From: an uncultured Bacteroides sp.
GTDB taxonomy: Bacteria; Bacteroidota; Bacteroidia; Bacteroidales; Bacteroidaceae
DNA: 64,000 nucleotides
Direction of reading: 5' to 3'
Assembly: GCA_959606905.1 (NCBI GenBank)
Contig: CAUHML010000011.1
Location: 13,834-77,833, forward strand
The notes below the pieces were generated by a model. It did not search any database, was not told the origin of the DNA, and saw only the letters and a program-made list of their open reading frames with translations. A program made the translations under genes and the position numbers. This document shows positions 17,257 through 26,723 of the stretch, one piece after another. Numbering within the stretch: position 1 is the first letter of the stretch; every line of letters begins with the position of its first letter.

Positions 17257-18846
17257 TCATTTATGGATACAACGTACTCCGAAGCCATAACTGATACTAT
17301 TTGCAATACAATAACCGGAGTAAGTTCTGGTAACATCAAAAAGTCCAGCTCCAACATAATCTAAATCAGAGCCTACAACCTGAGATGTCCAGAACGATCC
17401 TCTTCTATCCACATCATAGAACCTGTCACTACCAGGATGATAATATCCACTCGCAGGAATGAATATACAATTACTAGTGACTTTATTTCCTGATATCTGT
17501 GCGGAAGCAGCATTAGCCCCTAAGAAAACACCGGAAACATATTGGAGTCCATAAGTACCTTTGGCGCGCCAGACGGTATTAGCTATAACCCCATTTAGTT
17601 TGATGCCTCCTCCCAAGTTATAAACTTCCATGCGGGTAGGCAATCTCCATGATTGCCCAAGATAGTAACTGCAAGGATCACCTGTACCATTAGATGGATT
17701 TTGAACCAAGTTAGTTGTTTTTGGACAATTGCTGATAGTAGGTGAAGCATTATATTCCGAAGGCTTCGCAACAGGTCCGGCATTAACTCCGTTGGCAATA
17801 TTATAACCCAATAAAGAACCACCGCAAAATACCATGTTGAAATTTTCACTGGCATTATCTTTGACTGTAACTTGGCCATCTACAAATGACAAATTACTAA
17901 CTGCCCACTTCACACCACCAATCTCCGTATATGGATAGGCCTTGTCAAAATGAACAGTTATTTTATAATTTCCTCCTCTTACAAAATTCACAGGTACATC
18001 TACACTTTTTGCACCATAATTTTTGCCATTGACAGTAACATCATTAAATTTAAATGATACCTTTTTTGAAATTGGAATTATACAATTTGTACTACCACTA
18101 TTCATTCGATAAATAGGCATTAATTTAATATCCTCAATTTTCGTATCATCGGTACTAGTATAACTAACCGGCCAATTTCCCTTATAAAAAGATTCAGTAG
18201 TTACATAAGTAAATGTTGCTGATTTATCCATGTTTGAGCTCAAAGCCAACTGAATACGCGACATTTGATGTTTAAAAACAATATTGAGTGTATTATCTGT
18301 AGCCGTAATATTTTTTGCCACGCAATAAGTTGAAAAGTCATCCCCTGGCCATACGGATACAGGTAGTTCGACAGGTTCATAATTCTGGTTATACGTATAA
18401 CAAACGAATTTGTACATCCCCGGTACAAGCATAGGAACAGTTCCAGTACGTAAAGAAGCTGTAGTTCCTGTCACTTTATACTTACAATATGCTACTTTAT
18501 TACCAGCATTATCATATATTACAACATCAAATGGAGCTCCATCTTTCATATTAGCTCGGGTTTGAATTGTTTTTTCCTCCGGAAGCATCTCAATAGTAGT
18601 CACAATATCGATACCTGCCTCTTGAAGACTATCAAGAGGTTGTACAAAACTTTCTACCATTGTCTCCAAGCCACGGGTTTCAGGCGATACAATATCCCCA
18701 TAATCCTCAGTTCCTCCAATCACAACGTTCAATGGTACAGGTTCATTTCCTCCTGTATCTATATCCACATCCTGAATATCTTGTTCGCATCCTGCAAACA
18801 AAAACAACAGAGAGAAGGTACTTATCAGAAATATATTTTTATTCAT
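17257..18846 (-). CDS. Fimbrillin-like lipoprotein with FISUMP-type C-terminal domain
   Basis: I take the start at 18846 (MNKNIFLISTFSLLFLFAGC, lipobox C20) rather than the upstream in-frame ATG at 18894, because only the former gives a proper signal peptide. The N-terminal 75 residues duplicate those of the gene at 15743, while the rest has diverged (VPLNVVIGGTEDYGDIVSPETR, then a fimbrillin-like middle with VNFVRGGNYKITVHF shared by both). The C-terminus (GGVKWAVSNLSF, DPCSYYLGQSWRLPTRMEVYNLGGG, RGSFWTSQ, FGVRCIHK) is FISUMP-like. It is inferred to be an alternative pilus minor subunit. Duplication followed by divergence of the exposed domain suggests selection for antigenic or ligand diversity. 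Confidence 0.78.
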   Translation of the reverse strand: MNKNIFLISTFSLLFLFAGCEQDIQDVDIDTGGNEPVPLNVVIGGTEDYGDIVSPETRGLETMVESFVQPLDSLQEAGIDIVTTIEMLPEEKTIQTRANMKDGAPFDVVIYDNAGNKVAYCKYKVTGTTASLRTGTVPMLVPGMYKFVCYTYNQNYEPVELPVSVWPGDDFSTYCVAKNITATDNTLNIVFKHQMSRIQLALSSNMDKSATFTYVTTESFYKGNWPVSYTSTDDTKIEDIKLMPIYRMNSGSTNCIIPISKKVSFKFNDVTVNGKNYGAKSVDVPVNFVRGGNYKITVHFDKAYPYTEIGGVKWAVSNLSFVDGQVTVKDNASENFNMVFCGGSLLGYNIANGVNAGPVAKPSEYNASPTISNCPKTTNLVQNPSNGTGDPCSYYLGQSWRLPTRMEVYNLGGGIKLNGVIANTVWRAKGTYGLQYVSGVFLGANAASAQISGNKVTSNCIFIPASGYYHPGSDRFYDVDRRGSFWTSQVVGSDLDYVGAGLFDVTRTYSGYCIANSISYGFGVRCIHK

Positions 18847-18899
18847 ATCAATTACATTTTTAAATAAATATGCATTATTGGAATAAGGTTTCAAATTAA

Positions 18900-20792
18900 T
18901 TACAATTCACCTCCAACCACATCTTGGTTCGTTTGTCCATTCCAGTCTTCGATAGTTACATTACCAGGACCTGCATCTGTAGAGCCGACTTCCTGTGTAA
19001 CAACTACCTCCCTTTTTACACCAGCTGCACTTATCGTCACTTTTCCGGAACGTGCCGCACCGGTATTCGCATTTACAGTGATTGAAATGGAACCGTTGCC
19101 ATTACCAACTGTCTTATCAATATTCAGCCAATTTTCAGAGCCTTTACTTACAGTCCAGACTGTATTACAGGTAATATTCGATATTACCTTACCTCCAGCT
19201 TTAGACACTGAGTGACTAACCGGATTCACTATAAGCGAAACCACGCCAGCATTTTGCGAAATAGTGATTTCTTTTGTTAGTGAACCGGCAGTAACTATAA
19301 CCTTTGCAGAACGAGCAGATATAGTAGTATTAGGTGAACCAGTAAATGAAACTTTACCGTTTCCGCTACCACTTGCAGGCGTCATTGTAAACCAACTTTC
19401 CGACCCCTTGGTTACGGTCCAGGTAGTATTACTGGTAATAGACGAAGCTACCGTACCACCCGTGTTACTTACAGAATGTTCGGTCGGAGCTACTGAAAGG
19501 GCAACATCCTGACCGGTTTGTGAGATAGTAATTACTTTCGATATTGAACCGGCAGTTACTGTAACATTGGCAGAACGTGACTCCAAAGTAGCATTAGGAG
19601 AAACAGTGAATGTAATCTTCCCATTGCCATTACCGTTTGCAGGAGTCATAGTAAACCATGTTTCAGATCCCTTTGTAGCAGTCCAGGCAATATTGCTGGT
19701 AATAGACGAAGTTACTGTACCACCGGCACTAGTTACAGAATGGCTGATAGGCTCTACAATCAGTTCATTTTCTTTAGCAACTTGGTTGATAACAATTTCT
19801 TTGCTTACTTCCCCTGCAATAATGGTTACAGTTGCAGAACGGGCTTCACCAGAGTTTTCAGATACGGTAAACTCAATCATACCATTGCCCTTGCCACTGG
19901 TCGGAGTCATCGTAAACCAGCTCTCTGAACCTTTGTTTGCAATCCATGATGTGTTGCAGATTATTTGAGAAGAAGCTACACCGCCTGTATAAGCAACGTC
20001 ATGCTTTTCGGGATTCACAGATAAGGTCTGTTCCTCGGGATTCCATACCAATGTAAAACTTACCGGATTGACAAGTTCAAAAGCATAAAACAGGACAGGA
20101 ATGGCAAAAGCGGCTGGACTTACATTTGCATCTTTCCATTTGAATTTCAAGACAGACTGCGTACCTGTCAGAAGGGTTGGCAAGTCTGTTTCATTAATAT
20201 CGATATTATGACTTGTTCTGATATTAGAATAATCAACGACTGCCTGTTCAACATTCGTTAGTTTCACCAGTAATACAGCACCATTCTCCCCCATGACCGG
20301 ATTTGCCGGAACGAACTCGATAGACGAGATGCGGGGTTCTCCTGCCTCACCTGCTCTGGTACGGATATTTTCCGCTACTTTTGTACTGTCCAGGTTTTGC
20401 ACGTGATACAAAGGAATAAACTTTTCTTCTTCACCCGAAGTAATCACAACTCCTGCCTTAAACAGAATATTTGACGGAGCGTAAGCACCGTTTTCCTGTT
20501 TACGTTGCCATTTGATTGGCAATACACCCTGACCATTTTTCATGGAGAGACTGGTCTGGGTAGTGTCAATATTGAATGAAGGGTCACTGATCCATTTGAT
20601 TTTCACTTCATCTTCATTAGAATTAACCTTTATCATCCCCGCTTGTTGGTTACCGCTACCGACAGACAGATCGATAAACTCAGAGTTCACTTGGAAACCA
20701 TTCTGAACCGAATTATTTCCGTCAAATTCATTTTCTTGCGAGCAACTGAAGCCAATCAGGGCTAAAACAAGAATTAATAAATATTTCTTCAT
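18900..20792 (-). CDS. Lipoprotein with four BACON-type Ig-like repeats
   Basis: A lipobox signal peptide (LALIGFSC, C17) is followed by an N-terminal domain of about 240 residues that is shared with the proteins at 21042, 22787 and 26724 (SFNIDTTQTSLSMKNGQGVLPIKWQ). Four tandem repeats of about 85 residues follow, at about 255-338, 343-427, 430-515 and 519-601. Each carries the BACON signature W.A.KGSE.WFTMTP and ends ...VVTQ/ITISQ. BACON domains occur on Bacteroides surface proteins that bind glycans or mucin. The last 28 residues are G/N/D-rich. It is the first gene after the internal terminator at 20980-21022 and has its own candidate promoter, so it may start a separate unit with 17257, 15743 and the aquaporin. 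Confidence 0.78.
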   Translation of the reverse strand: MKKYLLILVLALIGFSCSQENEFDGNNSVQNGFQVNSEFIDLSVGSGNQQAGMIKVNSNEDEVKIKWISDPSFNIDTTQTSLSMKNGQGVLPIKWQRKQENGAYAPSNILFKAGVVITSGEEEKFIPLYHVQNLDSTKVAENIRTRAGEAGEPRISSIEFVPANPVMGENGAVLLVKLTNVEQAVVDYSNIRTSHNIDINETDLPTLLTGTQSVLKFKWKDANVSPAAFAIPVLFYAFELVNPVSFTLVWNPEEQTLSVNPEKHDVAYTGGVASSQIICNTSWIANKGSESWFTMTPTSGKGNGMIEFTVSENSGEARSATVTIIAGEVSKEIVINQVAKENELIVEPISHSVTSAGGTVTSSITSNIAWTATKGSETWFTMTPANGNGNGKITFTVSPNATLESRSANVTVTAGSISKVITISQTGQDVALSVAPTEHSVSNTGGTVASSITSNTTWTVTKGSESWFTMTPASGSGNGKVSFTGSPNTTISARSAKVIVTAGSLTKEITISQNAGVVSLIVNPVSHSVSKAGGKVISNITCNTVWTVSKGSENWLNIDKTVGNGNGSISITVNANTGAARSGKVTISAAGVKREVVVTQEVGSTDAGPGNVTIEDWNGQTNQDVVGGEL

Positions 20793-20828
20793 AATACAAT
20801 TTGTGAGCCTTTAAGTCTTTCCTCAGAT

Positions 20829-20859
20829 TTCGTCCACCCGGCTCATTTAATTGGACGAA
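20829..20859 (-). repeat. Leader stem-loop with TAAATGAGCC loop
   Basis: TTCGTCCA at 20829-20836 pairs with TGGACGAA at 20852-20859. It lies 36 bp upstream of the BACON gene start, downstream of its candidate promoter. On the minus strand the loop contains TAAATGAGCC, a ten-base string also exposed in the loop of the hairpin at 22740-22769. A role in the leader RNA is possible. Confidence 0.5.
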
Positions 20860-20907
20860 TTGTTAATAATAAATTTACCTAAGCACAAGTAGTTTTATTT
20901 TAATCCA

Positions 20908-20936
20908 CATAATTATTATTCACAGTCGCTTACAAA
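20908..20936 (-). promoter_or_regulatory. Candidate promoter for the BACON gene unit
   Basis: On the minus strand TTTG (20936-20933) is followed after 17 bp by TAATTATG (20915-20908), one mismatch from the Bacteroidetes -7 consensus TAnnTTTG. The predicted start lies about 110 nt ahead of the gene at 18900-20792, leaving room for the leader hairpin at 20829-20859. Confidence 0.45.
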
Positions 20937-20979
20937 CAATTGTCCATATTTTTATTGCAGTTATTAGAGTCTCCATAGT

Positions 20980-21022
20980 AAAAAGCTCCATGCAAATAGG
21001 CTTTTCTAAGATTGCACGGAGC
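20980..21022 (-). terminator. Intrinsic terminator inside the fimbrial locus
   Basis: GCTCCATGCAA at 20985-20995 pairs with TTGCACGGAGC at 21012-21022 (one internal mismatch), and five T follow on the minus strand (20984-20980). It lies 20 bp after the stop of the gene at 21042 and splits the long minus-strand gene run into an upstream and a downstream part. Confidence 0.8.
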
Positions 21023-21041
21023 ATAAGATTTAACTAATTAT

Positions 21042-22694
21042 TTATTTCCCGGCTTGTGTATAAGTAGCTGATGACCAACTAACGCCATTATTCAATGACC
21101 ACGAAAAAGAGACCTGACGTTCGGAAGCAGTGGGATTATTTTCTACAGGCACTACCACTTCAGACGGGAAATAACCCGTAGCCTGTCCGACAATCACACC
21201 GTTACTTTTTGCATAAATGGTAAGAGCAAGGTCGGCATTCCCCATCAAGGTGAAGGTGACGCTTCCGTTCGTTGCTGAAATACGGGTATTCGCATCCGGT
21301 GCGGATACAAAACCCCAAGTATTTTCTTGTGGTCTGTTATCATTCAATGATATCCAGTTCAGACCGTTGTCTATGCTGTATTCAAAACCGATCGTGGCAT
21401 TCAGTCCATCCAGATCCGGAACTTTTATGCCGATGGTGGCAGGAACAGCTTTTGCTTCCGATCTCACTACTTCCTGACCGGTTATTTCATTTATGCGGGT
21501 ACGCACAGCGCGGAAAATCACAGTTCCCGGCCCGCCTTTAAACTGGCAGTAATAAGTATTCCCCTTTTCCGGTATGTTTCCGGTGGGAATAATCTTGCTG
21601 ACAGTAATCGTTCCAGTGGAACCGCCTCCATTTGTCCCATCCTGTGTACGGTTTGTTGTGGCAGGCAGGACAGTCCATTCTCCATTGTCCAAAAGGTACT
21701 CAAAGATGATAGCACGTTCAGTGGCGGCAGCATTAGCGGGTACAATCAATTGCGGATGCATATTAGTATCCGCCGGACCTGTTACCAGAACAACACCTTC
21801 GGAAAGCGCCCGCACTTGTATTGAACCGGTATAGCTTCCTCTAAACGTAAAAGAATAATTTCCACCGGTCTGCGGAATATTGTTTTCAGGCAGGCTGCTA
21901 CTGATGTATGTAACCTTTTCTTCCGGAGGTGTTCCCGGGTCCCATTCCAACGTGACCACCGCACTCCCCCCCACCAGTTCGAAACTGGTGAAAACGATAG
22001 GTAGCATGAATGCAGCCGGACGCACATTCGCATCTTTCCATCTGAACTTTATAGTATTCACTCCTTCTACCAGTTCAGTCGGCGTATCGGTCGGGTTGAT
22101 ATCAATATTGTGAAAAGACTTGATACTCGAATAATCAGCTTGTGCCACTGACAAATTCGTCAACCTTACCAGAATAGTTGCTCCGAGATCGGACATGGCA
22201 GGATAAAACGGTAAAAACTCAATTGATGAAATCTTGGGAGTGAGATTTACCTCCGCTCTTGTTTGAATGCTTCTTGTCACCAATGTACTATCCAGATTTT
22301 GTACATGATAAAGAGGAATAAAGCGTTCGAACTCTCCGGCGGTAAGTATCACACCGGCTTTGAACATCATATTCTCCGGAGCATACGAACCGGTTTCCAG
22401 TTTCTTCTGCCATTTGATTGGCAAGACTCCTTGACCATTCTTCATGGAGATAACAGTTTGCGTAGTATCAATATTGAACGATGCTCCGGTAATCCACTTG
22501 ACTGTCACATTCTTTTCATTACTACGGACAATCAGTGAACTTGCATCTGACGAATTTCCCGTATTTGCTAGATTGATAAAATCCGCACTGACACTTAACC
22601 CCTTAGCTATCGGGATACCATCTTTCAATTCATTCTCTTGGCTGCAACTGAAAACGAGCGAGAGAATCATAAGAAAAAATAAATATTTCTTCAT
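21042..22694 (-). CDS. Surface lipoprotein of the four-member fimbrial accessory family
   Basis: Lipobox signal peptide MKKYLFFLMILSLVFSC (C17). Residues about 20-240 are the domain shared with the genes at 18900, 22787 and 26724 (SFNIDTTQTVISMKNGQGVLPIKWQKKLETGSYAPEN, written here as SFNIDTTQTVISMKNGQGVL and IKWQKK). The C-terminal half carries three Ig-like repeats of about 95 residues, each built round a GGNYSFTFRGSYTGSIQVRA / GNTYYCQFKGGPGTVIFRA / NGSVTFTLMGNADLALTIYA core and a ...VPAN...R.I.FEY.LDNG.W pattern. The same repeat type is found in 22787 and 26724. Probable minor pilin or tip-associated surface protein; the family has no name I can give. Confidence 0.68.
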   Translation of the reverse strand: MKKYLFFLMILSLVFSCSQENELKDGIPIAKGLSVSADFINLANTGNSSDASSLIVRSNEKNVTVKWITGASFNIDTTQTVISMKNGQGVLPIKWQKKLETGSYAPENMMFKAGVILTAGEFERFIPLYHVQNLDSTLVTRSIQTRAEVNLTPKISSIEFLPFYPAMSDLGATILVRLTNLSVAQADYSSIKSFHNIDINPTDTPTELVEGVNTIKFRWKDANVRPAAFMLPIVFTSFELVGGSAVVTLEWDPGTPPEEKVTYISSSLPENNIPQTGGNYSFTFRGSYTGSIQVRALSEGVVLVTGPADTNMHPQLIVPANAAATERAIIFEYLLDNGEWTVLPATTNRTQDGTNGGGSTGTITVSKIIPTGNIPEKGNTYYCQFKGGPGTVIFRAVRTRINEITGQEVVRSEAKAVPATIGIKVPDLDGLNATIGFEYSIDNGLNWISLNDNRPQENTWGFVSAPDANTRISATNGSVTFTLMGNADLALTIYAKSNGVIVGQATGYFPSEVVVPVENNPTASERQVSFSWSLNNGVSWSSATYTQAGK

Positions 22695-22739
22695 AAGCGT
22701 TTATTACATTTTGAGCCTCACGTGTTATTTTTACAATTC

Positions 22740-22769
22740 CGTGCAGGAATGGCTCATTTATCCTGCACG
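22740..22769 (-). repeat. Intergenic stem-loop with TAAATGAGCC loop
   Basis: CGTGCAGGA at 22740-22748 pairs perfectly with TCCTGCACG at 22761-22769. It sits between the stop of the gene at 22787 and the start of the gene ending at 22694. The minus-strand loop contains TAAATGAGCC, as in the hairpin at 20829-20859. No T run follows. Confidence 0.55.
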
Positions 22770-22786
22770 AAATGTGTCATAAAGTT

Positions 22787-25030
22787 CTACTTCCCGGCCT
22801 GTGTCAACTCTGCACCTAACCATCCCTGTCCATCTACGGTCCGGTAACTGAAAGCAATTCGTCTGGGCGACGAACTTGGGTTATCCTCAACAGGTACGAC
22901 CAAAGTACTCGGAGCATAACCTGTGGCATGTCCGATTTCCCGGCCTTCATACTTCACATAAATTGTCACCGGTTGTTTTGCGTTACCTTTCAACACAAAA
23001 CTTATACTTCCATTAGTCGCGGGTACGATAGTTTCACGGGGAGGTGCATCCACAATCAACCAGGTATTCAATTGATTTCTGTTATCATTCAATGATATCC
23101 AGTTCTGACCGTTGTCTATACTGTATTCAAAACTGATCGTTGCATTCAGTCCATCCAGTAAAGGAACAATCACAGATACATCCCCCGGAACAGCTATCGA
23201 TGCCGATCTTGCCGCTTCGGTTGCGGTAGTACTGTTCACACGAGTTTTCATAGCTCTTAGTATTACATTTCCCGAACCTCCGGTGAATGTACAAGTATAT
23301 GTACCTCCATCTTCCGGTATGTTCCCGCTCGGCGAGAGTGTTTTCGAAGGTTTTATCTCTTCACTGGCAGTTTCGCCATCCTGAATCCGGTTTGTGCTGG
23401 CCGGCAAGTCTTCCCATTGGGCCTCTGTCACATCAATCAACCGGTATTGGAACTTGATATTACGGGTATTGGTGCTTGTATTTGCAGGAACAGTCACCTT
23501 CGGAGTGTGTGAGGTGCCGATAGGCCCGTTGAACAGAACGGTTCCTGTAGCTGCATCCACCGAACGGACTCTCAATTGCCCGGTATAGCCACCCTTAAAA
23601 TTGAAAGTATATACTTTAGCGGTAGCAGGAATATTTCCGGCAGGCAGGTTGCTGCTGATATATTCAAGCGTACCACCTACTTCAGAGCCTTGTGCCGGTT
23701 GTATATAGCTGATACTTTTTACAATGGTATTATCATACCCAATCGTATAAGTCACGATTTGGTTAGTAGTGGAAGTACTGGCAGGAATAGTGATAGTCCC
23801 CGTTTTTTCTCCCATTGCACCGGCTGGAAAAGTTGTTTTCGAGCCGTTCAAATCAATCCACCACGCAGCATTGGTTTTTACTTTCACCGTAGAGGTTATT
23901 CCTGCCGAGGATATCGTAGCGCCACTGACCGGATCGGATGATATGAATTCTAACGCTCCCTCAGCACCGTTCGGAGCCAATTGAGTAAAAGTCAGTGATT
24001 CTTTCAATACACCTTGCGACTTCACCAATACCGAAACAGGACGTGGATCTGGACCGGGATTATCTTGAATATGCAGGGTCAATGTCTTTATGCCGATTCC
24101 AGTTCCATAATCCGGCACGGGAGAAATCTCTGCTGTACTACTCTCAATGCTCCACGGTTTATTGGTTTTTGCCGTAATAATAACAGTCGCACCGGCAGAA
24201 GGCAAATCATTTCCATCCGTAACGGAAGAACTTATAAATTCCCATACCAGCGGTTCATCAATAGGCACGACATAATTGATATTCAATATTTTTGTTATAC
24301 TCCCACCCATACAACTTATTCTAGTATAGAAATTTGTTTCCGGAGCTTGAGGATTCCACTTCAGTTCAACTATACTGGGAGTCCTGATTATTGGTGGTAT
24401 TCGGGATACATCTATATTAGTAAAATCCTGTATTTCAGCTGCGTCTATAAATACCGCAGATATCCCCGAAAAATCTACAAAAAATGCTCCACCGGTAGCT
24501 TTAGTCATATTGAGTGTTTCCGGTGGGGTCAAATTCAGTATTTCTTGGGCAGGAGGTGCTTCATCTGCCCTTGTACGAACAGAAGACATATTGCACAACT
24601 TGACCGAATCCACCTCGTCAGCCCATACAAGAGGCACATATTTAGAATACTCTCCTGCCGTAACAAGAACCCCTCCATTAAAAGCCACGGATTGAGGGGC
24701 ATAATTTACACTGTCCGTCAATTCTCTCCATTTGATTGGGATAATACATGAACCTTCCTGAACCGGTATGCTTGTTAGAGAGGTGTCAACATTACATTTT
24801 GGCGATACATTCCACTTCAATTTTATTTCCGGTACATTGGAAGTTACTTCCAGTACTCCTGCAAGGTCGGTACTGTCATTTGCCAATCTGACAAATTTTG
24901 TATCAATGTTAAAGATAACATTCTGCTTATCCGTGCCGTTCACCTCATCCCTATTTTCACAACCGGCAAAAAAGGAAATGAAAAAGGCTAAAATCGATAT
25001 TACAATATAGTTTATACTTTGGTTTCTCAT
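22787..25030 (-). CDS. Surface lipoprotein of the four-member fimbrial accessory family
   Basis: Lipobox signal peptide (ISILAFFISFFAGC, C24). The family N-terminal domain follows (LKWNVSPKCNVDTSLTSIPV, IPIKWRELTDSVNYAP, KYVPLVWADEVDSVKL), the last string being identical in the gene at 26724. The 747-residue protein then has two BACON-like units (about 265-455) and three of the Ig-like repeats seen in 21042. Its last 250 residues are closely similar to those of 21042 (LDGLNATISFEYSIDNGQNWISLNDNR), evidence of recent duplication or domain exchange. Outer-membrane surface location and a fimbrial accessory role are inferred from the operon. Confidence 0.68.
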   Translation of the reverse strand: MRNQSINYIVISILAFFISFFAGCENRDEVNGTDKQNVIFNIDTKFVRLANDSTDLAGVLEVTSNVPEIKLKWNVSPKCNVDTSLTSIPVQEGSCIIPIKWRELTDSVNYAPQSVAFNGGVLVTAGEYSKYVPLVWADEVDSVKLCNMSSVRTRADEAPPAQEILNLTPPETLNMTKATGGAFFVDFSGISAVFIDAAEIQDFTNIDVSRIPPIIRTPSIVELKWNPQAPETNFYTRISCMGGSITKILNINYVVPIDEPLVWEFISSSVTDGNDLPSAGATVIITAKTNKPWSIESSTAEISPVPDYGTGIGIKTLTLHIQDNPGPDPRPVSVLVKSQGVLKESLTFTQLAPNGAEGALEFISSDPVSGATISSAGITSTVKVKTNAAWWIDLNGSKTTFPAGAMGEKTGTITIPASTSTTNQIVTYTIGYDNTIVKSISYIQPAQGSEVGGTLEYISSNLPAGNIPATAKVYTFNFKGGYTGQLRVRSVDAATGTVLFNGPIGTSHTPKVTVPANTSTNTRNIKFQYRLIDVTEAQWEDLPASTNRIQDGETASEEIKPSKTLSPSGNIPEDGGTYTCTFTGGSGNVILRAMKTRVNSTTATEAARSASIAVPGDVSVIVPLLDGLNATISFEYSIDNGQNWISLNDNRNQLNTWLIVDAPPRETIVPATNGSISFVLKGNAKQPVTIYVKYEGREIGHATGYAPSTLVVPVEDNPSSSPRRIAFSYRTVDGQGWLGAELTQAGK

Positions 25031-25050
25031 ATTTTATTTTAATTAAAAAT

Positions 25051-25097
25051 CCTCGTCCGGCACAAAACAGACTATTTTTCTGCCATACCGGACAAGG
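25051..25097 (-). repeat. Intergenic stem-loop
   Basis: CCTCGTCCGG at 25051-25060 pairs with CCGGACAAGG at 25088-25097 (one wobble) in the gap between the genes at 25136 and 22787. Position and stem composition match the other intergenic hairpins of this locus. Confidence 0.45.
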
Positions 25098-25135
25098 TTT
25101 TGTTATCTATCTAGCTTATCAGTTTCCGTATGAAA

Positions 25136-26650
25136 CTATTGTTTTTTTACACATCGAATAGACAATCCATACGTTCTGCTCATACTTGACAACCAATAAA
25201 CGCCCTGCGGGTCAACAGAAAGAACCTGATTGTATTTAGGAGAATAATCTCTTAAAGAATACAAGGCGTATGTTCCATCATTATCATAAATAGGCGAACC
25301 TGAGCCGTTATATGCGCGGGCACCTACTGCCGGTAAGAATACTCTGTTAGGCGCTGTACCGAACCAAATGCCTTGGGCATCGGAATCCCATTCATAAATT
25401 TTGGCAAGTGCCACAGTTTCCAAACGCGATGGCGTCTGCCATGTACCTTTCGGAGTAATCAATGAACAAGGGTCTGCTGCATAATTATATTCACCTTGGT
25501 TACGGGCTCCCAGTCCGATATCTGTTGTATTCCATTCAAAATAACTACCTTCATACATTCCGAGATGATAAGCGCCTTGAGTCGGTTCAATATGGAAACC
25601 GTCAATGTCTTTGTACACATTTCCTTTGGCCCATTTATAACCACCCACAGGAATATAATTACGTTCCAAGGCAATTATGACTTTATATTCACTTGCCGGG
25701 CTAAGTTCGACTCCAGGATAACGCATCACTACACCCTTGATTGTCTCAGCACCTATTTTAAGTTCTGTCATTTCTACCGTCAAGTCTCTCGATTTAATAG
25801 GAAATATGATTTGCGGATCACTTGCTGCAACTGTATCATTATTCAATGTTGTCCAGCTAAACTCTGCGCTTCCGCTTGTTCCTGTATTCGGTAATGTTTC
25901 CGACGAGCTGAAATCCCAATTTATCAAAACATCATTCAGATTGTTCATCTTCGCTGCACAAGCTTTAATTTGGTTATCGGGAAATCCGGTAGTAGATACT
26001 TCCAGAATGACATTGACGCAATGGCGTACAAACTCATTTCTGACAACAAAATCTCCACTATCGCTCTCCTCTACATTAACACTTTGTTTGCAAGTCATAA
26101 AATCATCACCCTGTGTAACTTTTATGATTGTACTTGTCCCGTCAAAAACCGGAATAGGTTCATTATTACCGATAGAATAGCATAAAAAGGTATAAGGACC
26201 TGCCGGAAGATATAACTGGTCGCCAACCGCCGTTCCTTTTCCACTCGCATCAGTTTCATATTCTCCCTGCCCTGCAAAATTAGCAGAGGAAACAACATCT
26301 CCCCTATATGCTAATAAACGATACCTCTTCTCAGCCAATACGCTTCTGGTAGCAGCACGAGATTCCGATTCCGGTACAGGCTCGATAGTAGTAACAATAT
26401 CATAGCCTGTATCGAATTTATCGTTTAGCGGTTGTGAGAATACGAGCTTCTGGGCTTCGCTGCGAGTCTGGACTCCTCCCTTTTGATTTCCCTGATTAAT
26501 TACGGAAATTGAAATAGGAATAGGTTTGCCATCATATTTTTCAACTACAGGAACAGAACTGGTATCCTGTTCATCTGTTTCATTGCTACATCCGGTCCAT
26601 ATAGGTAACACGGATAGCAAGGTAATCCACAGTAAAATATTCTTTCTCAT
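25136..26650 (-). CDS. Fimbrillin-like lipoprotein with FISUMP-type C-terminal domain
   Basis: Lipobox signal peptide (LLSVLPIWTGC, C21). An N-terminal region resembling that of 15743 and 17257 follows (KPIPISISVINQG, QTRSEAQKLVFSQPLND, GYDIVTTIEPVPES), with arginine sites suitable for maturation cleavage. The middle is a fimbrillin-like beta domain (DDFMTCKQSVNV, EFVRHCVNVILEVST). The last 150 residues (GGYKWAKGNVYKDIDG, DPCSLITPKGTWQTPSRLETVAL, GVYWLSSMSRTYGLSIRCVKKQ) are FISUMP-like. Placed between two members of the four-lipoprotein family. Likely a minor or tip fimbrial subunit; the ligand is unknown. Confidence 0.75.
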   Translation of the reverse strand: MRKNILLWITLLSVLPIWTGCSNETDEQDTSSVPVVEKYDGKPIPISISVINQGNQKGGVQTRSEAQKLVFSQPLNDKFDTGYDIVTTIEPVPESESRAATRSVLAEKRYRLLAYRGDVVSSANFAGQGEYETDASGKGTAVGDQLYLPAGPYTFLCYSIGNNEPIPVFDGTSTIIKVTQGDDFMTCKQSVNVEESDSGDFVVRNEFVRHCVNVILEVSTTGFPDNQIKACAAKMNNLNDVLINWDFSSSETLPNTGTSGSAEFSWTTLNNDTVAASDPQIIFPIKSRDLTVEMTELKIGAETIKGVVMRYPGVELSPASEYKVIIALERNYIPVGGYKWAKGNVYKDIDGFHIEPTQGAYHLGMYEGSYFEWNTTDIGLGARNQGEYNYAADPCSLITPKGTWQTPSRLETVALAKIYEWDSDAQGIWFGTAPNRVFLPAVGARAYNGSGSPIYDNDGTYALYSLRDYSPKYNQVLSVDPQGVYWLSSMSRTYGLSIRCVKKQ

Positions 26651-26677
26651 ATTTATTTTTTTATGTTGTGAGTAATA

Positions 26678-26708
26678 TCCGCCGGTAGTATAAATTATAA
26701 CCGGCGGA
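26678..26708 (-). repeat. Intergenic stem-loop
   Basis: TCCGCCGGT at 26678-26686 pairs perfectly with ACCGGCGGA at 26700-26708, with a 13-nt A/T loop, between the stop of the gene at 26724 and the start of the gene at 26650. There is no T run on either side, so it is probably not a full terminator. Confidence 0.55.
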
Positions 26709-26723
26709 CACTATTTCTAGATT

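Noticed and set aside
18900..19970. Regular DNA periodicity of about 255 bp that could suggest a repeat array or CRISPR
   Set aside because: It is in frame and encodes four BACON domains; the units are far too long for CRISPR and have no spacers.
23576..24751. Long plus-strand open frames across the lipoprotein genes
   Set aside because: Antisense to well-supported lipoprotein genes with lipobox signal peptides and domain homology; no independent support.
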